Of a stretch of 64,000 nucleotides of DNA, positions 22,901 through 36,000 are shown one piece after another. The notes beneath the pieces were generated by a model. It made no database searches, had not been told where the DNA came from, and was given only the letters and a program-made list of their open reading frames with translations. Source of the stretch: Nectonema munidae (Eukaryota > Nematomorpha > Nectonematoida > Nectonematidae). Location: assembly GCA_030549495.1 (NCBI GenBank), contig JAUIRK010001030.1, positions 62,001-126,000 of the forward strand, read 5' to 3'. The position numbers and the translations under genes were made by a program. The number at the start of each line of letters is the position of its first letter. Within the stretch, counting starts at the first letter, position 1.

Positions 22901-25900
22901 AAGGGAAACAACTTCGTTTACTTTTTATAAGGAAATTTGCTCTGTGTTTGATTTTGATATAAATGGGAGACATTTGTGTAAAAATTTTGTTTTTGATAGG
23001 CTATTTATATAGTGTACATTCACTCAAATTCGTATTAATCTCTATGAGTTGTGTTAGATATGAAGGTTTACATTTATATCAAATTATATCCATTAATTTG
23101 TGTGTCGGTAATAAATCGATGCTAAAGAGGGAAATGAGTTTTTTTTAGATATTTGGTTATCATCATGAACCTAATGCCATTTTTTAAAATATATTATGAG
23201 AAATTGAAACATTTTCTTATTGTTGGTATTACAGTTTCTTATTGTTAAACCAATCAGATCTTTTTCTTTGTACTCAGTTTTGAATTTATTGCATCCAACT
23301 TTTGATCCCCTTCTTTTGAGTTGCAGGAGCGAACAAAACCTAAAAGTCTTAATTTCTCAAAATATATTTTTTAGATAAGTAAGAGTGCTTGAAATTGTAT
23401 CAAATGACAAACATAATATCGAGAGAATAGATACATGGATGCTTGTGAAACCCATCTTGACGTGATTTTCTTCTTCCAACATATGGTGAGCAAAAAGAAA
23501 TCTTTTTCTTTATATCATTTGTAGAAAATGCTATCCATGGATGAAATACAAATTCTCTTGATACTACTAATATTATAAACTCAAGGTTTCGGATAAAAAG
23601 ATCGGTAATCATCGAAAAATTTACCAATATCTTTGCCGATTATAAAACAATAGGTCGATTTTTATCCAATGTCTATACAATCGCTACAGTACTATTGTCT
23701 TGCACTGGTCAAACGAACTTCTGTGTCTCGCAAGATGCACTTTTTTGCTGCGCTAATCTAGATAAGTTATTTTTAAAGTTACTCGATCTAAAAAAATAAT
23801 AACTTTATCATATTTTTCTAGGTTCAATAGTTCTTTAAAGATTTCTACTATTTGTCGTAACCCTCGATCTACTTACGCCAATGTTTTTATAAAATCATCT
23901 GTATGCGCCATGGGATAAAAGAGTAACTTGGTTTCATATTCAATGTGTTGATATCATAGAAACAATTAGAAGATAATATTGAATGTGTCTTTCCAAATGT
24001 AGAAATTTCTTTCATATATTTTGGCATTAATGGTCACAAAGTGTTCAGCTAACCGCCAATTTTTTCAGTTGAAGTATGTTAAAAATCCCATCAAAACAAC
24101 CATGCCACAATCTAGCCTGTGTGTCTTATCTCTATTAGAAGCAGATTTGTTACGTAAGATTATTTTTGAGGATCTGATTAAAGACTAGCAGAAGCAGGAG
24201 CAAACTTTTAATTAATACGAATGAAAGTGTACAAAATAAACATTGTTCTTTTACTTGCCATTAATTTTGATGGATAAAATTTTGTGTGGTTTACTATTTT
24301 TATATTTTTAAATACACATATATGAGGCACAAAAGTTTCAAAAGATTAATGCGACCCTCTAAGCATATATCATTTCAATGTTATTTTTTTGATCCATGTG
24401 TCATAGCGCCCGTGTCGTTTGCGTCCATTCTTTATTTCACTATTTATACAAAAATCTTTAAATAATTGGAAAAATTTAATATTTTACAGGTTTAATTTAC
24501 TTTAAAAATTTGAAATTTGGCGCTCTAAATAAAACTGTGAATATAGTGAAAATTTTAGATTTTTCATCGAATCACTGGTTGATTATCAAATTTGACTTTA
24601 AATATTATAGATGAAAGAAGTTCAAAAAGAGGAATATTAAATCTAGGTAATTAAAAAATTTTTTATTCAATAATATAATTATTATTATATTCCTCCACTT
24701 ATTGTAACTAATTGGTAACTAAAAATATTGTAACTTGCTTACTAAAGTATACCACTTGAATAAGGTGTAGCCTTTTCAAGCCCAATTAGACACCGATGCG
24801 CCGTAAAATATCGCTTGCTTTATGTTATAAAAATCATTGAAAAAGGTGAACATACCGTTAGTTTTCAAAAACCTATCTTTCATTATTTTCGAAAAAAATG
24901 AGACACTTTTAATTCATACGTTTGAAAAAGAAAATACTTACACACATCTCACGACGGATTGTTTTAATTTTCGAAAATTTGTAGGTTACAGCATACAATT
25001 TTATGTTTTAACTTTTTTCGTATACGTTTGTAAAATTTTAACACTGAAAGTTGAGTTGCTTCACATCTTGAGGCTCGAATTTCTTCTATCTTATGCCGGT
25101 GCATTTTAATTTACTACATTGTGCTATGTATATGTTTTTAGATAAAAATTTTAACCTTATATGCTTAATACTTTAGGAGCAGAATTTTAAAGACCAATCA
25201 CGTCACGTCTACGTAGTCTTTAAAGCGCTATGCAGCGTATACTATACTTTGTTCCTGCCTCATATATTAGACGTGCTCTTTGTGCTGTTGTTTTGAGAAT
25301 TTAAAATTGCAATGCCAATTTATTGGATGAAGGAGGAATAAAACTCAATTATTATCATTGATAGTGTTATTTATGCAAGCGATTAATTTTAATAGTTTTT
25401 TTCTAAGTCTAGTATTTTGGATGCTTACAAAGAAATGTCTTTATTTCAATGTAATGTTTTCAAAAATTTTCATACAACAAAGTTACTTGATGTCATCAAA
25501 GAATTTGACCCATTTTTGCTGAAAATGTTTATCAGAGAAAATTCTATAAAAGACAACCCATCATGCATAGCTTGAACAAGGTATTTGAATGATATTTGAA
25601 AAGAATAAAAATCATTTCTCTGTGTTTATGTCAGAGTGGAAAATAAAAGTGAGAGTGTTGAGTCAAATTTTTTTTACAAAATGACACTTTAAGGCTAAAA
25701 AATTTAAATATTTTTGACTTCAAAAAGCATTTAATTTATGCAACATCCAAAACTCACGGTGGTGATTTACAGAGTGATTGTAATGATATGCTACATTTTA
25801 TATCTTCAACTCAACTCCATCAAAGGCATACATCACAATGATAAAAAGCAAAAATTAGCAACAATTTCCTATTCTAAATGTGAAGTTCAATATTATTACC

Positions 25901-26389
25901 ATCATTCATGTATAAAGTTTTATAAGACGAAATTAAAATTCATCCACCTTCATTTGTTGCAGTTGAGATTCTAAAAAAATATGTAAATGATTGCCTTTGT
26001 GTGTTCTTGCTTCAACCAGATATTAGTTCCCAGCTTCAAGCTAAATTCAGAGCATATTTGAAAGGGAAACTGTCCTATGCGTCTGTTCTGTTATTGTATG
26101 TATTGCTGAATGATTTTATAATTTTTAGCAATTTCTGATAGTTTTAATAATTCTCTAATATCTTATCAAACATACTTTTGAATTTATTCCTTTTAAACTT
26201 TTTAATTTATTTCCCTCAGATGTTAAAAGTAAATATATAACTAATTTTTATCACTTAAAATTATACAAAATATGCAAATTATGTACTTTGACTTGAGGGA
26301 GATGTTGAATACATGCATTGGCTTTTATAAGTATTAAAATATCCTTTTGTTAACCATGCCACTGGACACCGAATTAGTTTCACGGCTTG
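19977..26389. other. Intergenic, no gene recognised
   Basis: About 6.4 kb of AT-rich sequence. Frames of 60-110 codons occur (for example minus 22069-22392, plus 24837-25109, plus 25738-25974) but show no known motif, no homologous neighbour and AT-driven composition. The minus frame at 22069-22392 includes CPKARADYTLIMKAAYQTAQ, less AT-driven than the rest, and may be repeat-derived; I cannot assign it. Confidence 0.5.
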
Positions 26390-26505
26390 TCAACCCTTTC
26401 AGTCATTGGTTTTCTATCGCTGCTTTCTTTCTCAATGAGTTTTTATATAACTTTTAAGTAGATGATTTTTGGCACACTGGTGTCCCATTGTGCCTGAAAG
26501 GGTTA
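26390..26505. mobile_element. Possible small MITE with CCCTTTCAG inverted ends
   Basis: TCAACCCTTTCAGTCATTGG at the left is inverted at the right as TAACCCTTTCAGGCACAATG. The ends resemble piggyBac-type termini, but intact TTAA is not present on either side, so this is a decayed candidate only. Confidence 0.35.
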
Positions 26506-26619
26506 CACTTTTTTTATTTGTAAATTAAATTTTTTTATATTGGAAAAGTAATTCAACAAAAATGCTAAATTTCAAAACAAGGATAACCTTATTTTTTGCA
26601 AACAATCGTTTTAACTTAA

Positions 26620-26938
26620 ATAATATATGCAAAAGGATTTTTTATTAGGAACATGTTTTCAAAAATGATATATTTCGCTTCTACAAAGAAGCTTTATCAA
26701 ATGAAGTAATTAGAAAATGCACAGAGGGAATTAGAGCTGTTATTGATATGAATGGCTTGGGACATGGTTGTTTCCTTGTGTAGGGTATTTGCTGTTGATG
26801 AAGTTTTTGTCTTTGTGAGAGTGCCATGACTCTAGAAAAGGTAAATTTTCAGGGAGCGATTTTTGCAGGATGTTTGGATTGTCAGTGGAGAATCTGTGAG
26901 AGGGGTTATGGGAGTTGTTATTTCAGATGGGTTGTTTG
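26620..26938 (+). mobile_element. Penelope-like element terminal region, left arm
   Basis: About 300 bp that recur inverted at 30497-30855. Shared landmarks: AAAAATGATATATTTC, CTACAAAGAAGCTTTATC, GTGAGAGTGCCATGACTC, TTTTCAGGGAGCGATTTTT and AGAGGGGTTATGGGAG. In the right arm the same sequence runs into a Penelope-type reverse transcriptase N-terminus, which is why I assign the family. Similarity stops near 26938, just before the LINE. Confidence 0.6.
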
Positions 26939-27009
26939 GGGGTGTGAGAAGAAAAACTCGGGAATATTATTCTGGTGTTCGTGCATTCGAAATTTCAGCG
27001 GACGTTGTG

Positions 27010-29960
27010 TTCTGCCTTCTTCTTTGCCTACACCTTATCCCCAATTTGGGGGTAGGTGGCTGAGATACACTGTCTCCACTTCTCTCTGACCATTGCAGCG
27101 TCTTCTCTGAGTCCAAGTTCCTGTAGTCGCTCCTTCAGCCCATCTCTCCATCTTTTCCTTGTCTCCCTCTGCTTCTTTTTCCACTCACTTTCTTTTCCAT
27201 AGCTTGGAGCACGACATCGTCTTGCTTCTTCCTTAAAATATGCCCGTACCACCGCAGTTTACAACGTTCTGCTACAGTCAGCACACTTATCTTAACTCCC
27301 ATCTTTCTTCGAATTTCCTCATTTCTTTTTTTGCTTCTTAGAGTTACCCCCATCATCCTTCTAATCATTTTCATTTCAGTCGCCATTAATTTTTTTTCCA
27401 TCTTTTTTCTTCAAGCTCCAACATTCACAAACATATGCCAAGACCGGTCGAACAATTGTCGTGTAAATCTTTGCTTTGAGTTTCATTGGCATTCTTTTAT
27501 CACTTATGATCGCTTTAACCTCTTTCCATTTTAACAAGCTGGCATTGACCCTTGCTTGGACTTCCCTTTCACAGCTTCCATTATCCATAATTTGGGTTCC
27601 CAAGTATTTGAAATTTTTCAGCTTATTCTCGTGTCTATCTTCTAATTGTACTTGAATATCCTCATTTTTGCAACATATCATGATCTCCGTCTTTCCAGCA
27701 TTCATCTTCGGCCCATATTCCTCAAAATTCTCTTGCCATTTTATAATTCTCTTTCCAAGTTTGTTTTTGTTCTCTGCTTGTATCGCTATGTCGTCAGCAA
27801 ATAAAAGTTCCAATAAGTCTTCCTTTTTTTAAATGTTTCGATGCTTCATCAACAACTAACGTAAAAAATAATGGACTCAATGCCGAACCTTAATGCAAAC
27901 CTAATTTTATTTCAAATTCTCTTGAAATTCCTTCTTCCGTTTTAATAGATGTCTCTGGATTTTTGTAAATTTCTTGAACCAATCTCACAAGTTTTTCGGA
28001 TATTCCTTTTTTAGGCAAGCACATATAGACTACTTCCCTATGAATAGTATAATATACCTTTTCTAGATCTACAAATCCACAAAAAAACTGAGCATTTCCT
28101 TCAATTTTCTTTTTTATTAGTTGTCTTGTGATAAAAATCGCGTCTATTGCACACTTTCCAGGCATAAATCCAAACTGTTTTGGGTTTATCTGTATCACTG
28201 AACGAATTCGCTTTTCCAAAATTCTTTCTAGTATTTTCAGTCCCTACTCCAGTAACTTCACACCACGATAGCTATCACATTCTAAAACATCACCTTTTTT
28301 CCAGATGGGTACTAGTACGCTTTTCCTCAAGTCTTCGTGTATTTTTCTTCAATCCAAACTCTTGTTAGTAGGTCTACCATACATGTTATCATTTCATGTC
28401 CTTCTGCTTTAATCATATCAATGCTAATCTCACTAAGTCCATTTGCTTTATAATTCTTCATCTTCCTGATTTGCTGCAATACTTCATCTTCATCTATTAT
28501 CTTTTCTGGTCCTTCAACCTTCAAAGATTCTTCCAATTATTCCTTTTTATTTCCCATATTTAAAAGTTCTTCAAAATATTCTGCCTGTCTGTTCTTAACT
28601 TCTTCAGTGTCAAAGATCATTTTTCATTCTTCATCTTTGATAATATTGACGTTTCCAATCGCCTCCCCTTCTTTCTGTCTTGCTTTGGCAATTCTGTATA
28701 TCTGTTTTTCTCCTTCCTTCGTCCTTAAATCATCATACAGTTTTTGTGTCCCTTGATTTCTAGCAACCGCAATACACCTTTTGGCTTTCTTCTTTTTGTT
28801 CCATATAATTCCTTGTCTTCTTTCAAATTCGTTTTTTGTCACTTCTTAAAAGCCATTTTTTCTCTTTCAACACACTTTCGTCCACCACCATGTCTCTTTT
28901 TGCTTTATTCCTCCAGGCTTGTTGCGTCCCAAGACTCTTTCACTCACTGATATTAAATTCTTCTTTATCTTTCCCCACATTTCTTCTACATGCTCACTCT
29001 TCTTCCATTGTGTACCCATCTCTTTTATGGCTTTCTCAAGCACACACCTTATTCCACTTTCCTTCAATTTCCAAATCTTCAGTTTCTCATTTTTTCGAAT
29101 ATTTTGCTTATATACTTTGTATTTATACCAGTCAAGCACAACCAATTTGTGTTGGCTGACAATACCACTTCCAGGTATAGCCTTGCGTTATCAGCTCATT
29201 TTCTCCTGCCAGCTTGATTCGAATCAGTCGATCTCTCTCTCTTTTCACTTCCATTATACTTTATTTTTCCATTTAGATGATATTATGATTCCTATCTTTT
29301 TATTTGACTTTCCACTGTAAAAAATTTTAAACCCTTCACCTATTTCCTTAGCAGCGTTGCCTCCCCGTCTGGTTTCCTGAACACACATCACTTCAATATT
29401 TCTTTTCTTAATTTCTTCTATCAACTCTAGACCCTCAATTCCACATTTCACGTAGCAAATCTCCAGTCTTTCTCTCTTCTCTTGGAAGTTTTTTCAACAT
29501 TCTTTTTGACGTAAGCAGTTGGATAAGCCCACGGAGTTTGAGCTTTACCCCGCTCTTTGTTTGTTCGGATCATGGCATTAAGTAAATAGAGCTACGGTTT
29601 TATGGCTGAATGCCCTTCCTAACGCAAATCATTTTGTTTTCAGGATTGGGAACATTTAGCCTTTGCTCTTCCTTGAGCTTAAACCACAAGGTGGTGGCAA
29701 TTTGTAATCAGAGTTATTTTCTCCTAGAACAATTGTCCGCCAAAACTAACGAGTTTGTTCTACCCGAAGCAGTAGGTTAACGTGGCTGCTCTCCGCTGAA
29801 ACAACTACGCCACGAGAAGGCAGATCTAGAGATTTACTGCCAGAGGTTTTTTGAGACACTTGCCTTTTGGGGTTTTCCAGGAGAATAAGAGCTTATCCTT
29901 ATTCCCAGCTTCGGCGTTAGCAGCATTTGAAGACACACTTTGTCCTGCCTATGCATACAC
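27010..29960 (-). mobile_element. LINE (RTE-like), minus strand, decayed
   Basis: Read on the minus strand: 5' leader to about 29460; endonuclease piece with KCGIEGLELIEEIKKRN and VMCVQETRRG (29254-29451); linker pieces (28624-29145); reverse transcriptase pieces with KMKNYKANGLSEISIDMIKA (28327-28536), NPKQFGFMPGKCAIDAIFIT and GFVDLEKVYYTIHREVV (27890-28219), and ELLFADDIAIQAENK, where FADD is the catalytic motif (27376-27813); then the tail with LRWYGHILRKKQDD (27135-27401). The 3' end reads as a short (AAG)n-type tail near 27010. Several frame changes and stops, with much of the endonuclease missing. RTE is the likeliest clade. Confidence 0.85.
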
Positions 29961-30295
29961 AAACACAAGGTTTGTATTTTAGCATGTAAAGTACGTTTTT
30001 TTCATTTAGAATATTTCGATGTTCGAATGTGTTGTGCGGAAAAAAAGTTGAGAGTTCGGTTTTGCCATGGTTGTGATGTTGTATTTCTTTAAGGATGGTT
30101 TTAGTTGTTTGAAATAGTGGGAGCTGCAGTTTTTGATGACATGGTGAGTTTCTGGTTTTTCAATCGAGTGGAAGAAGTCTCTTGCGAAATCCTCGCCGAT
30201 TGTATTAGATTGGCATTTGGCGTTAGTTAAGTAGAAATGAGTTAGTGTTGGATCTGGTCATTTGTTTGATGTCGAAGTATCTTGTAGGAATAATT

Positions 30296-30556
30296 CTATT
30301 TTCCTATATATTTTTCTCTGTCAAGAATAACGAAAGCGTTGCCTTTATCTGCAGTGGTTATGATTCTGGAACTGTCTGTTTTCAAGGGATTAAGTATAAT
30401 GTGTTGTTTTTTTGTAAGTATGTATTTCTTGTATGTTGGATAATTTTTATGATGTATATAATTATAGTATTTATAGATAATAAATATATTTCTTATCTGA
30501 AGTAATAACTCACATCTCCCATAACCCCTCTCACCGATTCTCCACTGATAATCCAA
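30296..30556 (-). mobile_element. Penelope-like reverse transcriptase N-terminal fragment
   Basis: The minus-strand frame contains SRIITTADKGNAFVILDREK, the DKG-type block that precedes the fingers domain in Penelope-like reverse transcriptases. It starts inside the right arm of the inverted repeat. Downstream (30000-30295, minus strand) only broken stretches remain before the LINE. This is a decayed fragment. Confidence 0.65.
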
Positions 30557-30855
30557 TCATCCTGAAAAAATCGCTCCCTGAAAATTTACTAGAGTCATGG
30601 CACTCTCACAAACACAAAAACTCTATCAACCTCAAATTACGCCTTCTTCAAGTTTACCTAAATTTCTCTTAACATACTCCCTCACACCAGTCTCACCTAT
30701 TTAGTTATAACAAAATCATATCAACAAGAGCTCTAACTTCCCTCTCTACATTTTCACATTACTTCATTTGATAAAGCTTCTTTGTAGAAGTGAAATATAT
30801 CATTTTTGAAAACATTTTGTTCCCAATAGAAAATTCTTTTGCATATATTTCTTTT
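30497..30855 (-). mobile_element. Penelope-like element terminal region, right arm
   Basis: Inverted counterpart of 26620-26938, converging towards it. Similarity is high in two blocks (the GGGAGCG...TTATGGGAG part and the GATATATTTC...CTTTATC part) and weak between them. Penelope-like elements are known to carry terminal repeats in direct or inverted arrangement. Confidence 0.6.
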
Positions 30856-32588
30856 AATACTAAAACCATGGAACAGTCTACCTTGAATTTCAACTTAAAT
30901 AATATGTCATTTAAATTACCTTCACTTCTAAAAATTTGTTTATTTAACTAATTTTTCTTAGGCATGAAAATATAATTCCTTTAAATTTTGTTTTGTAGTG
31001 AAAATTAATATGAAGATTCGGAATGATTTGAAATAATTCATTTTAAAAGAATAATAACTTTGAAGCGTAGCAGGTTGTGATTTAAAGTCTTCAGAATTGA
31101 AAATACCAAAATCATGTTATTTACTTGATGATAAATGCAATATATCTTATAAAACGGAGTAGGTATTTAGCAATTTTTGACATGCAATTTTGATATCCTT
31201 TCAAAGTATTCAGAAGTGAAGACACCTCCTCATACGAACACGCTACAAAGAAGTTCAATTGATTTAAATGCTCTTTTGACAAGATGCATTGCTTATTCGC
31301 TTTTAAATGATAAGATGATAGAAGCTTCTCACCACATATACACTCCAACGACGTGTATATATAAGTACAAGAAGTGCTAGAAAAGTCAATAAGAGATGCT
31401 GATGATGATGATTGTGGAGACACTACTATGTTCCTCTTCTAGACACAAGTATGCATTTTTCAAATTCATTATACTTTACATGAAACATTTTTATCTATAA
31501 AATACATATGCAAATCGTTTGAAATTTTTAACTTAAACACTTTCCCTCGATTAATTTTATGGTAGTTATTGGGCATTTGGCCAGTTGGGTATTCAGATGG
31601 TTAAATAATTTAGTTAAACAATGAGTTAATCAGTAGTTTACTTGGTTAGTCAGTGTGTTTGTTAGTTTTAAAAGAATTTGTTAAATATATTATCTCTATC
31701 ATATAGATTTTATTTGAAAGTTATTATCGTATATTTATGTTTATTATTTGTTATAAATTTTGAATATAATATATATTCGTTTTTTTTTAATTTACAATTA
31801 AAATTTAAATGTTTTGCCTATTTGAATATACATATTTATACATGTCTCTTATAGATCATGGGGGTCCACAGTTAATAAGGTTATTGCTCAAAGGGTCCAC
31901 AAGCAAAAAAAAGGTTGGGAACCCCTGAATTGTATATATACAGCAACGTAACTAATGAGTTTTTTTGAAGAGGCTCAATAGCATACTTCTTTCTGAAATT
32001 ATAACAACAACCCTACCCTTTTGAAAATGATGTCCTTTTTCGGCGATCTCTGCCTTTTTTCTCTTTCAATTTCGGATTATCCTATCTCTATCCATCGACT
32101 TCACTTCTTGCCATACTTTCATTTTAGCAGGGTATTGCCAGTTGTTTTCTGTCACTGTTATAATGTTACCAGATGTCCGGTTTTTAGGAATTTCCCCCGC
32201 ATTACTATGCATAACATAAAAGAATCGACGAAAATACTTAGATCTTGGTTTTTCATTCACTAAATTTATAGTTTCGAGAAAAGAGTTTTGAAAAATATAG
32301 CTCTAAATATGGTTGATTTTCTTCTCTTATTTTAGATAAAAAAAATTCTATTACTTTTATCGATTTTTTTTATATTTGGTATTCCTGTAATGAATAACGA
32401 AACAATCCTTGACTTTTTCGAATCACATATTTATCCCGGTTTGCTCTTTAAATAATTGGCTTCCCTACACTTCACACTAATTTATGTATAAGCAGATAAG
32501 AAACATGCATCTTCTAAATGAATATGACCTAAAGTCTAAACTCAACATTATTATTTAAAAAATGATGTATTTAAAATAAACATATTCC
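30856..32588. other. Intergenic, no gene recognised
   Basis: AT-rich. It includes a hAT-type end (31893-31927), a short frame at 31177-31380 without motifs, and TTACCAGATGTCCGGTTTTT near 32165, which looks repeat-like. Confidence 0.5.
31893..31927. mobile_element. hAT-type terminal fragment
   Basis: GGTCCACAAGC, an A-run, then AGGTTGGGAACCCCTG: reverse-complemented this is CAGGGGTTCCCAACCT, a very common hAT/Charlie-type terminus. GGGGGTCCACAG near 31860 probably belongs to the same remnant. Confidence 0.55.
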
Positions 32589-32764
32589 ATTATTAAATGG
32601 TGGGCTGATAGGTAGAGGCGTCGCCTACGGATCCAAAGCCTTTGGGTTCGAATTCCGGCGATGCCATCGACTTATCATAAAAAGTTCATCAGTGCAGATA
32701 TGGAAGTTTCTACTTCCCTTTCCCTTGCATGAAACACCCTGTCAAAAAAAAAAAATTATTAAAT
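32589..32764 (+). mobile_element. tRNA-derived SINE (family 1) with poly-A and 10-bp TSD
   Basis: The body at 32599-32755 has an A-box-like TGGGCTGATAGGTAGAGGCG and the B box GGGTTCGAATTCC near 32643-32655, a tRNA-unrelated middle, and a terminal run of 12 A. ATTATTAAAT flanks it at 32589-32598 and 32755-32764. It lies 180 bp upstream of the collagen-like start codon. Confidence 0.8.
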
Positions 32765-32943
32765 CATATGCAATTGGATGTAGAAATATTTTTCCATACC
32801 TCAAAAATGTCACCTTTCTTTCGAATTTGCCAAAAGAAAAGGCATTTTAGGAAGTGCTTTTCATGAACCCTTTCCTTAATCCCATTATTGAATTTTGTGA
32901 TGGACATTTAATCACCCATTTTGTATGTATAGATAAAGCAACA

Positions 32944-33052
32944 ATGGCTCATTTTCTCTCCATCCTTATTTTCTTGTATTTTGACGTGGCGTGTAGTGTA
33001 ACAAGGGACGGACGTTTAGAGATTGTAAAGCATGCAACCGTTGGCTTATCTG
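32944..33052 (+). CDS. Collagen-like exon 1: signal peptide and head
   Basis: The start codon was chosen because a clean hydrophobic leader follows at once and CS fits a cleavage site after residue 17 or 18. Ending at 33052 (donor GTGATC) gives phase 1, matches the next exon and yields GLS-GPQC. The alternative donor GTATAG after 33090 looks similar in strength but ends in phase 0, and would then need a further exon not found. Confidence 0.6.
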
Positions 33053-36000
33053 GTGATCAGAGAGGCAATTTATTCAACAAAAAACTTCAGGTATAGCGTA
33101 AACTTCTTTAATCTTTTTTTTGTAGATTCAATTTTTTAGTTCGGACTTTTCATTTCACTAGCTAACGAAGACACCTGCATCCTATTTTTGAACCGCTGTC
33201 GTGGAAGAATTTTTTCCTACCAATTTTAGATGTGGAACTTTTTTTGCACATCAGATTAATATTTGGAAATAATTAGATTAATCTCAGTGTAGTGTTTGTT
33301 GCAGAACGTTTTTGGGAGTCAACTATAAACAACACATATAGTGAGCACTGAATAAAAGAAAATATTATCGTGCATCATACATACTGTAGAGCGGGGACGC
33401 AGAATACTTAAATTTCGCTGATATAGTGTACATTTAAGAGTGTCTCCATTTTGACATTGTAAGTGTTAATAAAAATATAAAAAGTAATAAGATTTTAAAG
33501 AACAAATTTACTTCATATATTCCAGCCGTACAAAAGATCTTAATGTTATTCAAGGAAAAAAATTAATGGAAAATGAATAAACGAAGAATGACTCTCATAA
33601 GATGTCATTTTTTTTATAAAAACACGTGAAAAAATATTGTTCGGTTGAATGGTTTAATTTAACCATCAATAATATAAAACAAAAAATGTTCTTCTGATCA
33701 GTATTTTTAACCACCTGTTCTCAATAGAACGCAAAGTAGTGTGATATTATGAGGTATCTTCAATTTGTCAATCACTTTTTCTATGTTTTAGTGTTTCTTC
33801 AGAATTCATATTATTATAGATAAAAATAAAAAAAATCGTAGACGTCTTTATTTTCGACAGTGTTGCTTCTAAAGTTTACGGCCAAATTCATCCTCCAAAT
33901 TGAAAAGCAACATCATATTTTATTAAATGACATTCAGATAAAAACTTCATGAAGGAGTAGGCAAACTCTTTGATCTGGTTGTTTCTAATAATTTATTAGT
34001 TTTAACCAATCAAATTACGCTTGAATCTAATTAAAACATTTTTTGAATAAATTTGGACTATTCAAATGAACAGTGTAAAAATGTGGGATCAGTTTGGATA
34101 AATGACATCATTTTCAACGATTCTCATTAATAAATACGAGCGACATGAGTTTCTGGCTTTTATCATACTCATTTTAAATAAATATTTTAACTAATTTTAT
34201 ACAATTTCTTATTTTCTTTTTAAAATTTTTCAATGCTGGTACTTATTTACCGTATTTTTTTGGGAGCTTTTGAATATAATTATTATTTTATTTAATATAT
34301 AATATATTTATAGAATTCTTTTTAGAGATTCCGCTTTCATAGATAAAGTGTATAAATAGAAATTGCACCGAATTTTTATTGTTCTGATGGCAATTTTTAG
34401 TTTTACCGCTTTATCAAGCACGAACCATTCAAACAATTTATTCAGCTAACATTATTTAGTAAACTTAAAAAAGTTCAATTAGAGAAGTTAGCAGGATAGT
34501 GGTAGTAGAATCTGTTATTTCAATGCTTTATGGTTGATAAAGAGGTAGGGCATCAAAATTTTAATTAATTCAAAAAAAGTTCCGCGTAATTTCTATCCAT
34601 ACACTTTATATATTTTTAGTTTAAAGTTAGAAGAAATCCACTCTAGACAAAAAAAAGACAATTAGATCTTTGGACATCACTAGTTTCTAAATTGATTACC
34701 TTATTGATACTTTGTCGCCATGGTTGTACGCACAACTTCAACACCATTAGAAGTATTCTAAATAATAATACTTAAAATGTTTTATTTAGAAAATGGATAC
34801 CATTTTGGCTTCGCGAAAAAAACGATATTCCATAGAAAGCAATGGTATAAATTATAGCTTGAACAAACTTTTGTTGTATAACAATAAAATCAATTTTTAG
34901 GACCACAGTGTTCCTCTATTTGTTTAGATGGGGAAAGAGGACAAATTGGTGAGAAAGGAGAACGAGGAAAGGATGGGGTACCAGGCAATAACGCTATTTC
35001 TCCATATGGAAGGATTGGCAGAAAAGGAAAGATGGGAGTGAAGGGAAAGATGGGGAAAGATGGATTAAAAGTATTTGCATTAAGTAATAAGGCACACCAG
35101 TTGTTGGATTCATATTCTTTGCTTGTATATTCAGATATATATTTGAAAACTTTCGACTTATACACTGCGAATAAATGGATATCTTCTCAAAACTATTTGA
35201 AATCTTATTTTTTTCAAACAATGCAAAGCATTTCACTGTTTTTAACTAGTTAGAATTAAAAAACAGAAAATTCATTAAAAAAACAAAAAAATCAATTAAA
35301 AAATTATTGATGAGTTAGTTGAGGCGTGATTAAGGTTGATTAGATACTTGGTTTCGATAACTCAAGGTCTTGGGTTCGAACCCACATCAAGCCTACTTTC
35401 CTCATAGTTCGATACAAGCTGTGCAATTCTGCCTTCTCGATGAAAACACCCACGGTACCTTTACCTTTTCATCCTAAATAGTTAAGAACATTGAAATATA
35501 TTGTATTATCTTTAATTTATTCTAAATATTCAAGATTTCTGTTTATTTTTGATTATTTCGGTAAAAAGTCACACCTAAATTTTACAAAATATTTGCATTA
35601 TATTTAAAATATGTTCAATAAGTAATACTACATTTTTTTGAATATTTGTCTTAACATTTTGTAGCATTTAACGCGCTCATTTTGCTTTATCTCAAACTTT
35701 TGAGACTAATAGCAATCTAAAAGTGTATATAACCGTTTATTTTAACCGTTTAAGCACTCTATACGTCTTGGACGATTACTCTATACATCTTAGCATTATT
35801 TCAGAGCATTTTAAGACATTTTTTCCAAAAATTATTGCATAGCCTACGTTAATAAAATGACATAAATAATGGATTACAGTATTACACTAACAATTTTATT
35901 TATCATGGTGATAGGGAACTCCGATTGCTGTTTCTTCAAGTTGTGGAAGAGATTCTTGTAGGACTCGATTTAAGAATCAATGGTTTTACAGAATTTAATG

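Noticed and set aside
27331-29320. Plus-strand frames of 62-133 codons across the LINE
   Set aside because: They are shadows of the minus-strand LINE coding sequence; the minus frames carry the FADD and endonuclease motifs.
33053-33090. Donor after 33090 as the end of the first collagen exon
   Set aside because: It gives phase 0, while the next Gly-X-Y exon needs one carried base; the donor at 33053 fits. I keep it as an alternative only if a further exon exists.
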